From positions 1 to 34,377 of the forward strand of contig JAJDXD010000166.1 of assembly GCA_022823405.1 (NCBI GenBank): a DNA stretch of 34,377 bases, read 5' to 3'. Every line of letters starts with the position of its first letter. Within the stretch, counting starts at the first letter, position 1. The position numbers and the translations under genes are program-made. The notes under the pieces were generated by a model. It was not told where the DNA came from and searched no databases. It was given only the letters and a program-made list of their open reading frames with translations. This document shows, one piece after another, positions 1 through 8,030 of the stretch. Origin of the DNA: Gammaproteobacteria bacterium (lineage in GTDB: Bacteria; Pseudomonadota; Gammaproteobacteria; Arenicellales; JAJDZL01).

Positions 1-114
1 CGCGGCGGCATGCACTGGACCAAGGCAGGGGCGAACAAGATAGCCGCACTTCGAGCAAGCGTAATCAGTAACCGATTTGACGATTTTTGGTACGACAGAA
101 CCAGCAATTTGTAA
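1..114 (+). pseudogene. C-terminal end of a transposase, cut by the window edge
   Basis: Frame 1 is open from the first base to a TAA at 112-114 and encodes 37 residues, including GMHWTKAGANKIAALRASVI followed by a short tail ending in FDDFW and a few more residues. A GxHW..xGA...LR core followed by R-F-D-x-F-W is the usual end of ISKra4-type transposases, as I recall the family. Only the tail is visible, so whether the upstream element is intact cannot be judged. It lies about 100 bases beyond the end of the ferredoxin gene at 221-1912, which means an insertion sequence abuts the formate-dehydrogenase accessory block. Family assignment is tentative; transposase identity is fairly secure. Confidence 0.6.
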
Positions 115-220
115 AATTTGCCACAAATCTGACGCACACCCAACCAAATTAATTTCTCAACTGAATCGAATGTCAAAAACTGATTTACCTCGAATATACC
201 GTAGCAGAGAACCCAATCGT

Positions 221-1912
221 TTAGAGCTCATTACGAGGGAATCCGCCTTCGGCTGCAAACATATCTTTCACGCGGCAGTCTTCACACATTTCCAGGCGTT
301 TCATCGCATCTTCATTCTTTACAAACATTGAATGACCTTTGAGCTTTTCTTTCATCGTATTGAGCATGGCACTGGTTGCAAATGGCTTGCCGCACATGAT
401 GCAATGAAAAGGAGCATCTTCATTCAGCATGCGAGACCGCATGCGCTCATCGGTATTGAACAGATATCTCGGGTTTAGCGAAATAGAGCTTTCCGGGCAT
501 GCAGTTTGGCAGAGGCCGCACTGAACACAATTGTGCTCTATAAAACTCAACTTGGGTGTATCTCCACCTGCTTCCAGAGCAGATGCTGGGCAAACTGACA
601 CGCACCCCATACACAATGTGCAGGTATTCGTATCAACATTGATTTCGCCGAACGGTGAGTGTGAAGGCATGACAGCTGTCTTCGGCTGCCGGGGTGCATG
701 ATCGTACAAGTGCTCAATCGCGGTCCGAATGTCGGTTCGTTTGATACCCGCCGGTGCAAACGATGCAGGCGGAACCTGGAACAGTGCTGTGGTGTCTGCA
801 TTTAGCTGTTCAACAGAAAAAGGTTCTTCCAGAAGTTCAATGACTGGCTCAGATTGGCCGAGACTTTGCACGAGCATATGCAGAATTTCGAACTGCTCGG
901 ATAGTTCCCGTCGCATAGAATTGGGCGTTTCACTCGTAACCAGCACCTTAATGCTCGAAGCGCCATAAGCCAATGCGCTCAGGCAAATGTCTAAACCCAG
1001 CGATCCGATCTCTTCAACTTCGACAGGTAAAAAGTTCTCTTTCATGAGATTGCTGTGTCTGTCAAGCAGTGTCATGCCATTGGCTTTATCGTAGAAAACA
1101 AGTGTTGGACTCGTACCGCCAGACTCTCTGTAAAATTGAAGTAACTGCTTCAGAATTTCTTCGAGATTGTTTGATGGCGGATAAGCATAGGTAATTGCAC
1201 CAGTGGGACACGCGGCTGCACAAGACCCGCCACCCTGGCACAGGTGGGGGTTCACTTCGATCATGTCGGTCGCGGGTACAATTGCATCAGTTGGGCAGGC
1301 ATCGATACATCGAGTGCAGGCTACGATACCGCTACGACTGTGTGCGCAAATTTCGGGGTCGTAATTGAAAAACTTAGGCTTGTCGAAACTCCCGATCATT
1401 TCGGGAATCTCACTTAATGAATTCTTGATTTGAGATTTTCGGCCGGCATCGTTGCCAACCCAATAGTAACCTGGTGGTGAGATTTGAGCTGAAATGGTTG
1501 GTTTGTCTGAAAACTCCATCACCATATCGAAGTGTCCGGATTCATGCCCCGCATACACGCCGAGATTCATGCGTCGTTCACCCGTTATGGAAATCGCCTG
1601 AAAGGCGCCTAGGTAACCGGATAATTCGTACTTTTCCGCATAAAAATTGATCGGATATTCGAACGACTCTTCCTCATCATCCGTTCTTTTACTCGTGGTA
1701 AGGGTGTGACTCCTAACACCTGATTCGGACAGACTTGTCTGAGCTTTAACAATATCTTTTGCAGGGCCAACTATCAGCACGCGTCCTGTCGATGTGTAGC
1801 CAACAATCGATGTTGGGGAAACCTCAACTTCAACTGAGTTGATGGCTTGACTGCGAGCCTTGCCGTCTTGGGTCTCAGCAGGAAGAGCTAACAAAAATTC
1901 GGATAGATTCAT
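221..1912 (-). CDS. Multi-cluster 4Fe-4S ferredoxin-type protein of an FdhD/DUF3305/DUF3306 locus
   Basis: A 563-residue, probably cytoplasmic electron-transfer protein. Two ferredoxin cysteine sets lie in the first half (CTRCIDACP near residue 200 and CQGGGSCAAACP near 225), and two more near residues 430-475 (CTLCMGCVSVCP and CVQCGLCQTACP). This fits up to four [4Fe-4S] clusters. The C-terminus adds CxxC pairs (CIMC and CEDC) that could bind a metal. The first 150 residues contain no recognised motif. It is followed on the same strand by the DUF3306 and DUF3305 genes, with fdhD divergent, an arrangement known from many proteobacteria in connection with formate dehydrogenase. A role in passing electrons to or from, or maturing, such an enzyme is inferred. 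No Shine-Dalgarno is evident before the ATG at 1912. Confidence 0.85.
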   Translation of the reverse strand: MNLSEFLLALPAETQDGKARSQAINSVEVEVSPTSIVGYTSTGRVLIVGPAKDIVKAQTSLSESGVRSHTLTTSKRTDDEEESFEYPINFYAEKYELSGYLGAFQAISITGERRMNLGVYAGHESGHFDMVMEFSDKPTISAQISPPGYYWVGNDAGRKSQIKNSLSEIPEMIGSFDKPKFFNYDPEICAHSRSGIVACTRCIDACPTDAIVPATDMIEVNPHLCQGGGSCAAACPTGAITYAYPPSNNLEEILKQLLQFYRESGGTSPTLVFYDKANGMTLLDRHSNLMKENFLPVEVEEIGSLGLDICLSALAYGASSIKVLVTSETPNSMRRELSEQFEILHMLVQSLGQSEPVIELLEEPFSVEQLNADTTALFQVPPASFAPAGIKRTDIRTAIEHLYDHAPRQPKTAVMPSHSPFGEINVDTNTCTLCMGCVSVCPASALEAGGDTPKLSFIEHNCVQCGLCQTACPESSISLNPRYLFNTDERMRSRMLNEDAPFHCIMCGKPFATSAMLNTMKEKLKGHSMFVKNEDAMKRLEMCEDCRVKDMFAAEGGFPRNEL

Positions 1913-1936
1913 GAGCGGAATTAAAGAACGCTTGTA

Positions 1937-2542
1937 CTAGGCGACGGGTTCGTCTGATTTCGATTCCTGTTCAGGGTCCTGAACGTCTTTGGCAACAATA
2001 TCATCATCTGAAGGAAGAACTTCGTCGTTTGTACCAGAGGGTTCCTCTGCCTCTGTTTGCTCGCTGCCAAGCGCTTCTGATTCAATTGGTTCTGAGACTT
2101 CCCCTGACTCGGCTGCCTGTTGCTTTTTCAATGCTTCCTCTGCTTTCTTTCGTTCTTCATGAAATTTCATATCCGAAGTAACGATGTCGCCAAGCAGTTC
2201 AAAGGTAGTGAAGTCGTCATCATAGTCATTGAGTCCGTCAACGACATTGAAAAAGGGTGATTTGAACAGCTTGCGAAGGGCTAGCTTTTTTAATTTTTCA
2301 TCAACCTCCGGCGACATAAACAAGGAATAATCACTATCTTCGCTAAGTGATTCAATTGGTGGCAATTCAATTGGCGCTTTTTCTTCCTGTTCAGTCTGTT
2401 CAATATCTGCGGAGGTGGTTGCTTCAGTTTCTGATTCAGTATCAGTCTCGGTTTCCTGATCTTGAATTTCAGTCGATGGCAACTCTTCCTCTGGTTTTTC
2501 GGCTTTTTGTTTAGACCAGCGATGAAGCAATGATTCTGACAT
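1937..2542 (-). CDS. DUF3306 domain protein
   Basis: A 201-residue, very acidic protein. Residues 1-65 and 140-201 are low-complexity, rich in Glu, Ser, Thr and Asp, and probably disordered. The conserved core is about residues 68-130, including the segment SLFMSPEVDEKLKKLALRKL and then FNVVDGLNDYDDDF. This arrangement, a short helical core with a LNDYDDDF motif between acidic tails, matches the DUF3306 family. It lies between the ferredoxin gene (24-base gap) and the DUF3305 gene, the usual order in this accessory locus. Molecular function is unknown. The family's consistent linkage to FdhD suggests assembly of, or electron supply to, a formate dehydrogenase, which is an inference. Confidence 0.8.
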   Translation of the reverse strand: MSESLLHRWSKQKAEKPEEELPSTEIQDQETETDTESETEATTSADIEQTEQEEKAPIELPPIESLSEDSDYSLFMSPEVDEKLKKLALRKLFKSPFFNVVDGLNDYDDDFTTFELLGDIVTSDMKFHEERKKAEEALKKQQAAESGEVSEPIESEALGSEQTEAEEPSGTNDEVLPSDDDIVAKDVQDPEQESKSDEPVA

Positions 2543-2635
2543 GAAAATAAATGATTAGGTATTGAGTTTATGTATCAACATAGTTGATGATTGTCTAGTT
2601 TCTGTTACATTCCCAATTTGCGGACGCCTTACAAG

Positions 2636-3163
2636 TCAGTTAGTGGAAGGTGGTTGGTTTCTTAGTGATTCTTTATACCAGTCGCGGCGTTTACGCTTTT
2701 TCTTTACTTGAGGAATGTAGTTGTTGACAACAAACTGTTCGGCTGAATCTCGAATATCTGCTGGCAAAGGACCTGACAGAACCAGACTGTCGGTTTCCAA
2801 ATGGGCACCTGCCTCATCCTGAGAAATAGTTACCAAATGGGGAATCGGTACCGCATCATCATCCACTGCGTCAAGTTCACAAACAATAAAAGCAAATGGT
2901 ACATCTGACAGCAGGTTATACCAGTAACCCTCAGCTGCATCAACGTACAATTTAATCTTCAGACCTTTCCACAAATACTGGGAGGTTTGCGTGGATTCGC
3001 GAATCGTGATTGGTCCCTCCAGAGAATCAGGTCCTTCTTTATCGGAGAGAATCGCAGCGACTTCCCACTCGTAACTAATCCACGACTTTACTCGTTTTTC
3101 CTGCTTCTCCAGGACTACCGCAACCTTGAATTCCGGTATTTCCGACTGAATCATATTCTGCAC
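2636..3163 (-). CDS. DUF3305 domain protein
   Basis: A 175-residue soluble protein beginning with a hydrophobic beta-type segment (FKVAVVLEKQEKRVKSWISY) and containing W-KGLKIKLYVDAAEGYWYNL near residues 66-85, as in DUF3305 proteins. The C-terminus is basic (KKKRKRRDWYKES). There is no signal peptide or membrane segment. It is first in the minus-strand group and divergent from fdhD across an 80-base spacer that probably carries both promoters. An in-frame ATG three codons inside (3154) is an equally plausible start, and neither start has a good Shine-Dalgarno. Function is unknown; the context points to formate dehydrogenase maturation. Confidence 0.8.
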   Translation of the reverse strand: MQNMIQSEIPEFKVAVVLEKQEKRVKSWISYEWEVAAILSDKEGPDSLEGPITIRESTQTSQYLWKGLKIKLYVDAAEGYWYNLLSDVPFAFIVCELDAVDDDAVPIPHLVTISQDEAGAHLETDSLVLSGPLPADIRDSAEQFVVNNYIPQVKKKRKRRDWYKESLRNQPPSTN

Positions 3164-3243
3164 TTGAAGCGAGTTTAATCAAACTCAATATAATACAACT
3201 CATTCAGTCAATTATTTTCCTGCATACCAAATGAGCGGTAAAC

Positions 3244-4113
3244 ATGACATCTACACTTGAGCCGTTACTGTCATCAGCCGGACTGCGACCCACCCATCCG
3301 GTAGAAGCAATCGATGAATTCGGCACCAAGCGCGACATGCGAGTGGCGGGAGAGTTTCCGCTAACAATCAAAGTGGATGATCGAGAGGTAGTTACGCTGA
3401 TGACGCTGGGTACTTACCCTGAGTTATTGGCACTCGGCTACCTGCGAAATCAACGACTAGTGGAAAGCGTTTATGACATCAAGTCCATTAAAGTTGATTG
3501 GGACCGGGAAACAGCATTTGTTGAAACTCACGCAGGTGAGGGCATCATCGATTGGGAAAACAAACTGTCCAAACGGACCGTGACGACTGGTTGCGGGCAA
3601 GGAACCGTATTCAGTTGTACGCTGGATAAGATTTACGAAAATCCTCTACCCAAAGCTTTCATCAGGCAATCAACCCTTTACGGCCTGCTCTCCAATATCG
3701 CAAAGTTCAACGAGATTTACAAACAGGCAGGTGCAGTGCACGGCTGTGCGCTTTGTGAAGACACCAACATCGAAATTTTTGTTGAAGATGTCGGCCGACA
3801 TAACGCAGCAGACACAATTGCTGGTCAGATGTGGATGGATGGCACATCTGGAGAAGGGAAAATTTTTTATACAACGGGTCGCTTGACTTCGGAAATTGTG
3901 ATGAAGGTGGCTCACATGGGGATTCCCATTCTTTTATCTCGTTCTGGTATTACTTATATGGGTCTCGAATTGGCGCAGGATTTACGTGTGACGATGATTG
4001 CCAGGGCCAAGGGCCGGCACTTTCTCGTCTACAACGGTTCCGATACAGTCGAATACGATCAGGTGCCAGAGAGACGGGCCGCTGTCGCAAACCGTCAAGT
4101 TGCCGTCGGATAA
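3244..4113 (+). CDS. fdhD: Formate dehydrogenase accessory sulfurtransferase FdhD
   Basis: A 289-residue cytoplasmic protein of the FdhD family. FdhD carries sulfur from IscS to the bis-MGD cofactor, which formate dehydrogenases require. The family signature is VEDVGRHNAADT (residues 180-191), with FYTTGRLTSEIV (208-219) and LLSRSG (230-235) after it. In E. coli the sulfur-carrying motif is a Cys-x-x-Cys pair. Here that site is TTGCGQG, so only the first cysteine (C117) is kept. Another pair, HGCALC (C168/C171), lies further on. The gene is followed after three bases by lpxK and may head a long plus-strand operon. No formate dehydrogenase structural gene is in the window. Confidence 0.93.
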   Translation: MTSTLEPLLSSAGLRPTHPVEAIDEFGTKRDMRVAGEFPLTIKVDDREVVTLMTLGTYPELLALGYLRNQRLVESVYDIKSIKVDWDRETAFVETHAGEGIIDWENKLSKRTVTTGCGQGTVFSCTLDKIYENPLPKAFIRQSTLYGLLSNIAKFNEIYKQAGAVHGCALCEDTNIEIFVEDVGRHNAADTIAGQMWMDGTSGEGKIFYTTGRLTSEIVMKVAHMGIPILLSRSGITYMGLELAQDLRVTMIARAKGRHFLVYNGSDTVEYDQVPERRAAVANRQVAVG

Positions 4114-4116
4114 CAT

Positions 4117-5118
4117 GTGAAGTCAGACGATTTTTTCCGACAGGTCTGGAAAGACCGTAATCTTACCGCACTTGGATTTTGGCCACTCAGTTTGCTGTAC
4201 AGTACCATCGTTGAGATTCGAAGATTCGGATATTCATGTGGATTGTTTGCAGTCGAACACTTTCAATTCCCAATCATCGTCATTGGTAATCTGACAGTCG
4301 GCGGGACCGGTAAAACACCATTGACCATATGGGCCGTCGAACATCTGAAAAATTCAGGATACTCCCCCGGAGTGATCAGTCGAGGTTATGGTAGACGGGT
4401 CACTGAGACTCACCTGGTCGGAGAAGACAGTACTCCAGATATTGCCGGAGATGAACCTCTTGTCATTTGGCGACGTACCAATGTACCAGTTGCAGTTGCC
4501 AGGCAAAGGTCTGATGCCATTCGTTTGCTGATCAAGGAAAAGGACTGCGATATTTTCATTAGCGATGATGGCTTGCAACACCTATCGATCGAATCAGATT
4601 TAAAAATCATGCTGATTGATGGAGAAGAACGTTTTGGTAATGGGTTCTGCTTGCCTGCAGGACCGCTGCGAGAAAGTTCAAGACATGCGCATGGCGTCGA
4701 CCTGAAGCTCGTCAACGGTACAGGACAGACGAATGAATATTCGATGGAATGCAAACTGACTGAAGCAGTGAACCTATTGAACAATTCGAAGACGCGTTCG
4801 CTTGAATCATTTACCGGCGAAACTGTTTCAGCCATTGCCGGCATTCGAAATCCGAAGCGTTTCTTTAAGTTGCTGGCTGAGCGGAACATTCAATCCAAGA
4901 ATTATTCATTTCCGGATCATTATGATTTCGCTAGAGAGGATTTGTCTGCGATGATGTTGACGGATGATATTGTATTAATGACCGAAAAAGATGCAGTGAA
5001 ATGCGCTCAATTTGCATCTCCAAACTGGTGGTGTGTGAAACTTGAAGCCATTCCCGAGACTGCATTTCAGAATGCATTTTCCGATAGAGTTTCCGCGATT
5101 GTGAGATCTAATTTATGA
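4117..5118 (+). CDS. lpxK: Tetraacyldisaccharide 4'-kinase LpxK
   Basis: A 333-residue kinase that phosphorylates the 4' position of the tetraacyldisaccharide precursor of lipid A at the inner membrane. The N-terminus carries a hydrophobic stretch (FWPLSLLYSTIVEI), as is usual for LpxK. It is followed by the family P-loop in VIGNLTVGGTGKTP (about residues 57-70) and by ISDDGLQH (about 149-156), another family motif. The start is GTG at 4117, three bases after the fdhD stop. The end overlaps kdsB by four bases (ATGA), indicating translational coupling. msbA, which often precedes lpxK, is not here; fdhD takes its place. Confidence 0.95.
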   Translation: MKSDDFFRQVWKDRNLTALGFWPLSLLYSTIVEIRRFGYSCGLFAVEHFQFPIIVIGNLTVGGTGKTPLTIWAVEHLKNSGYSPGVISRGYGRRVTETHLVGEDSTPDIAGDEPLVIWRRTNVPVAVARQRSDAIRLLIKEKDCDIFISDDGLQHLSIESDLKIMLIDGEERFGNGFCLPAGPLRESSRHAHGVDLKLVNGTGQTNEYSMECKLTEAVNLLNNSKTRSLESFTGETVSAIAGIRNPKRFFKLLAERNIQSKNYSFPDHYDFAREDLSAMMLTDDIVLMTEKDAVKCAQFASPNWWCVKLEAIPETAFQNAFSDRVSAIVRSNL

Positions 5119-5879
5119 CCCCGAAACTGCCTTTCGATGTGGTTATTCCTGCTCGATTTGAATCGGCTCGCTTTCCTGCCAAATTACTTGCTGATATTTG
5201 CGGAAAAACAATGATCCAGCGCGTCGTGGAGTGCGCAATGTCGAGTTCCGCTGATCAGGTTATCGTGGCGGTGGACGACGAGCGAATTGCAGACAACGTG
5301 AGGCTTACAACATCAGCGACAGTGATAGCCACATCGAAGAACCACGCCTCAGGTACTGACCGTATAGCAGAGGCCGTTCAAAAGATGCAATTACCCGGTG
5401 GGCGAATGATCGTTAACGTTCAGGGCGACGAACCACTGATGCCCGGAGAACTCATTGATCAGGTGGCGGCTGTTTTGCAAACCGACTCACAGGCTGTAAT
5501 CGGAACCGCAGCAGTTCCGATGAATCTTGATATACATGGAAAAGATCCCAACCGCGTCAAATGCATCATCGATCGTCATAATCGAGCACTTTATTTTTCT
5601 CGAAGCGTCATTCCGTATTGCACTAATACAAGCCAGGTAAACGCTCATATGGGATTGCATCACATCGGAATTTATGCATACACCGTTGACTACCTGGTTC
5701 ACAAACATGCCAGTCGAGATGTTTGCCCACTGGAAAAAGCGGAAGGTCTTGAGCAGCTCCGCGCTCTCTATCATGGTGATACTATCGCTGTACACATTGA
5801 TGAAAATTATCGTGGCATAGGAGTTGACACTCAAGACGATTTGGATTTGGTTTGCAGCCTCCTCGAAACAGCACATTAA
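5115..5879 (+). CDS. kdsB: 3-deoxy-manno-octulosonate cytidylyltransferase KdsB
   Basis: A 254-residue cytoplasmic enzyme that activates Kdo with CTP to CMP-Kdo for lipopolysaccharide core synthesis. The nucleotidyltransferase signature is at the N-terminus (VVIPARFESARFPAKLL, residues 9-25). VNVQGDEPL (about residues 99-107) and the C-terminal YRGIGVDTQDDL are also typical of KdsB. The length is as usual for the family. The start ATG overlaps the lpxK stop, and the two genes act in the same pathway, which supports one operon. Confidence 0.96.
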   Translation: MTPKLPFDVVIPARFESARFPAKLLADICGKTMIQRVVECAMSSSADQVIVAVDDERIADNVRLTTSATVIATSKNHASGTDRIAEAVQKMQLPGGRMIVNVQGDEPLMPGELIDQVAAVLQTDSQAVIGTAAVPMNLDIHGKDPNRVKCIIDRHNRALYFSRSVIPYCTNTSQVNAHMGLHHIGIYAYTVDYLVHKHASRDVCPLEKAEGLEQLRALYHGDTIAVHIDENYRGIGVDTQDDLDLVCSLLETAH

Positions 5880-5901
5880 AAAGGGAATACACGGCACCAT
5901 C

Positions 5902-6399
5902 ATGTCAGATCACCGAGAAGTAGGCGTACTATTTGTCTGCCTGGGTAATATTTGTCGTTCGCCCAGTGCAGAAGGCGTCTTTCGGCATTGCGTAGAAAAT
6001 TCCGATTTGCAGCTAGAAGTCAGGATTGATTCTGCTGGAACCGCAAATTACCATTCAGGCGACCCTCCAGATTCACGAGCGATCAGAGTCGCAGCCAGTC
6101 GCGGAATTGATCTCAAAAATCTGCGTGCTCGACAAGTCCGTCGTTCAGATTTTCAACAATTTGACTACATCATCGCGATGGATCACCACAACTATTCTGA
6201 CTTGATTTCGCTGGCACCACGGGACCATCGCTGTCGAATCCAACTATTTTTGGACTTTACAGACAATTGGTCAGAACGTGAAATCCCTGACCCATACTAT
6301 GGTGGGCCGCAGGGATTTGAACGGGCTTTTGACATGATTACTGATGCTTCAAAAGGTCTCATAAATGACATCAAGAACAACTTTGAAATAACTGAATAA
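5902..6399 (+). CDS. Low-molecular-weight protein-tyrosine phosphatase
   Basis: A 165-residue cytoplasmic phosphatase of the LMW-PTP family. The catalytic loop CLGNICRSPSAEG lies at about residues 13-25 and supplies the nucleophilic Cys and phosphate-binding Arg. The acid/base Asp is in the later DPYYGG motif. The start at 5902 (MSDHREVGV) gives the normal family length, and an upstream in-frame start would run back into kdsB. It lies 22 bases after kdsB and three bases before the YkuD-domain gene. LMW-PTPs next to kdsB occur in other Gammaproteobacteria; whether this one acts on envelope polysaccharide kinases is not shown. Confidence 0.92.
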   Translation: MSDHREVGVLFVCLGNICRSPSAEGVFRHCVENSDLQLEVRIDSAGTANYHSGDPPDSRAIRVAASRGIDLKNLRARQVRRSDFQQFDYIIAMDHHNYSDLISLAPRDHRCRIQLFLDFTDNWSEREIPDPYYGGPQGFERAFDMITDASKGLINDIKNNFEITE

Positions 6400-6402
6400 T
6401 CT

Positions 6403-6897
6403 ATGTATATTGAGGTCAATTTAAAGGACCAGAAATTGACTGCAGTTGATGACAACGGTCGTGTAGTCATGGATACTTCGGTCTCGACAGCTCGCAACGG
6501 GCCTGGAGAGATTGAAAACAGTTTCTGTACACCTCGAGGCTGGCACAAGATTCAAGCGAAAATCGGAAAAGGCGAGCCGGAAAATTCAATATTTCGCGGA
6601 CGACGGACAACAGGGGAGATCTACACTCCAGAAATGAAGCAGCAGTATCCAGAACGCGATGACTGGATACTGACACGAATCATGTGGTTGAGTGGTCTTG
6701 AACCGGGGAAAAATAGACATGGAAATGTCGATACCATGAAGCGATTCATCTACATTCACGGTTGTCCGGATGATGATCCCATGGGAGTCGAAGGCTCGGC
6801 TGGCTGCATCAAAATGCGCAATCGAGACGTGATCGAACTGTTTGATCAGGTCGAACCTGGTACTTTGGTTTACATCACCGAAGGGAAGGACAAGTGA
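6403..6897 (+). CDS. Cytoplasmic YkuD-fold protein, likely ElsL/LdtK-type L,D-carboxypeptidase of murein recycling
   Basis: A 164-residue YkuD (L,D-transpeptidase) domain with nothing else attached. The catalytic motif is complete: His119-Gly120 in YIHGCPDD and Cys135 in GSAGCIKM. The protein begins directly with the domain (MYIEVNLKDQKLTAVDDNG) and has no signal peptide, transmembrane helix or LysM domain, so it should stay in the cytoplasm, where cross-linking of the sacculus is impossible. It overlaps nagZ by four bases. In Acinetobacter, the cytoplasmic YkuD protein ElsL (LdtK) trims tetrapeptides during peptidoglycan recycling in place of LdcA. The same role beside nagZ is my inference here. 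Confidence 0.8.
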   Translation: MYIEVNLKDQKLTAVDDNGRVVMDTSVSTARNGPGEIENSFCTPRGWHKIQAKIGKGEPENSIFRGRRTTGEIYTPEMKQQYPERDDWILTRIMWLSGLEPGKNRHGNVDTMKRFIYIHGCPDDDPMGVEGSAGCIKMRNRDVIELFDQVEPGTLVYITEGKDK

Positions 6898-7925
6898 CTG
6901 AAGGTTCAAATTCGACACTCGGCCCGATTTTCACATCGATCTCGGGCGTCGAACTTAATTCTGAAGATCGCGAACGGCTCCAAAGCGAAGCCGTCGGTGG
7001 TGTGGTACTCTTTGCCAACAACTGTGAATCTGCGGAACAGGTTGGTCATCTCAGCAAAGAAATTCACGAACTCAGAACGCCCTCCCTAATCATTGCCATC
7101 GATCAGGAGGGTGGCCGAGTGCAAAGACTGAAGAATGGTGTGACTGAGATTCCGCCGCAGCAATTGTTTGGTGCACTCTATGACAGGGAGATCGATCGGG
7201 GTTATGATGCCGCTGAGATAGCAGGTTATCTGATGGCAAGCGAACTTAGAGTTCTTGATGTTGACATCAGTTTTTCACCGGTATTGGACGTTGCTACAGT
7301 TGATTCTGATGTCATCGGGGACCGTTCATTTCACAGCGACCCTAATTCTGTCGCAATTCTCGCCGACTCCTGGACACGCGGCATGCAAAAGGCAGGCATG
7401 AAGGCAGTCGGAAAGCATTTCCCAGGGCATGGTGGAGTGACTGCAGATTCTCACATCGAAGTTCCGGAAGATAGCCGAACCATTGAGCAGCTCCTGAATT
7501 GTGACCTGATCCCTTACCGACGACTGGGGGAGCGCCTGTCAGCGGTAATGACGGCACACGTACTCTATAAAGAAGTGACAACAGCCATTCCAACTTATTC
7601 GTCATTCTGGCTGGAACATGTGCTACGGGAAATTTTGGCGTTTTATGGACCTGTTTTTAGTGATGATTTATCAATGAGTGGCGCTGCTGAAGCCGGGGAT
7701 ATGGAAACGCGAGTGATGACGGCATTAATGAGTGGATGTGATTTTGTCTTAATCTGTCAAAGCAGTGTTGAAACTGATAAAGCAATAGATGCCTTGCTCC
7801 AAAACAGAGCACTCTGGAAAGTACCGGGCTGGCAGTTGGATTACCTGCGTCCGGAAGAAGGGCAGAATTCTGGCGAAATTGAACGGATTAAAGAATACTT
7901 CTTTGAACTGATGTCTGGCCTTTGA
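6894..7925 (+). CDS. nagZ: Beta-N-acetylglucosaminidase NagZ
   Basis: A 343-residue cytoplasmic glycoside hydrolase family 3 enzyme. It removes N-acetylglucosamine from anhydro-muropeptides during peptidoglycan recycling. Signatures are IDQEGGRVQRL (about residues 69-79), the catalytic loop KHFPGHGGVTADSH (about 173-186) and FSDDLSMSGA (about 255-264, with the nucleophilic Asp). The start is GTG inside the stop region of the YkuD gene (GTGA overlap), so the two are probably translated together. It is the last gene of the fdhD-lpxK-kdsB group. About 105 bases follow before the convergent efp gene, and I see no strong terminator there. Confidence 0.96.
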   Translation: MTEGSNSTLGPIFTSISGVELNSEDRERLQSEAVGGVVLFANNCESAEQVGHLSKEIHELRTPSLIIAIDQEGGRVQRLKNGVTEIPPQQLFGALYDREIDRGYDAAEIAGYLMASELRVLDVDISFSPVLDVATVDSDVIGDRSFHSDPNSVAILADSWTRGMQKAGMKAVGKHFPGHGGVTADSHIEVPEDSRTIEQLLNCDLIPYRRLGERLSAVMTAHVLYKEVTTAIPTYSSFWLEHVLREILAFYGPVFSDDLSMSGAAEAGDMETRVMTALMSGCDFVLICQSSVETDKAIDALLQNRALWKVPGWQLDYLRPEEGQNSGEIERIKEYFFELMSGL

Positions 7926-8030
7926 AGATAACTCAATTTCTCGAATTAATGTTATTCTCCATCAGTTAATTGTCTGTCATAGTTGAACTAATACATCAAA
8001 AACAATTTCAAACATTGCTACGGTTGACTG

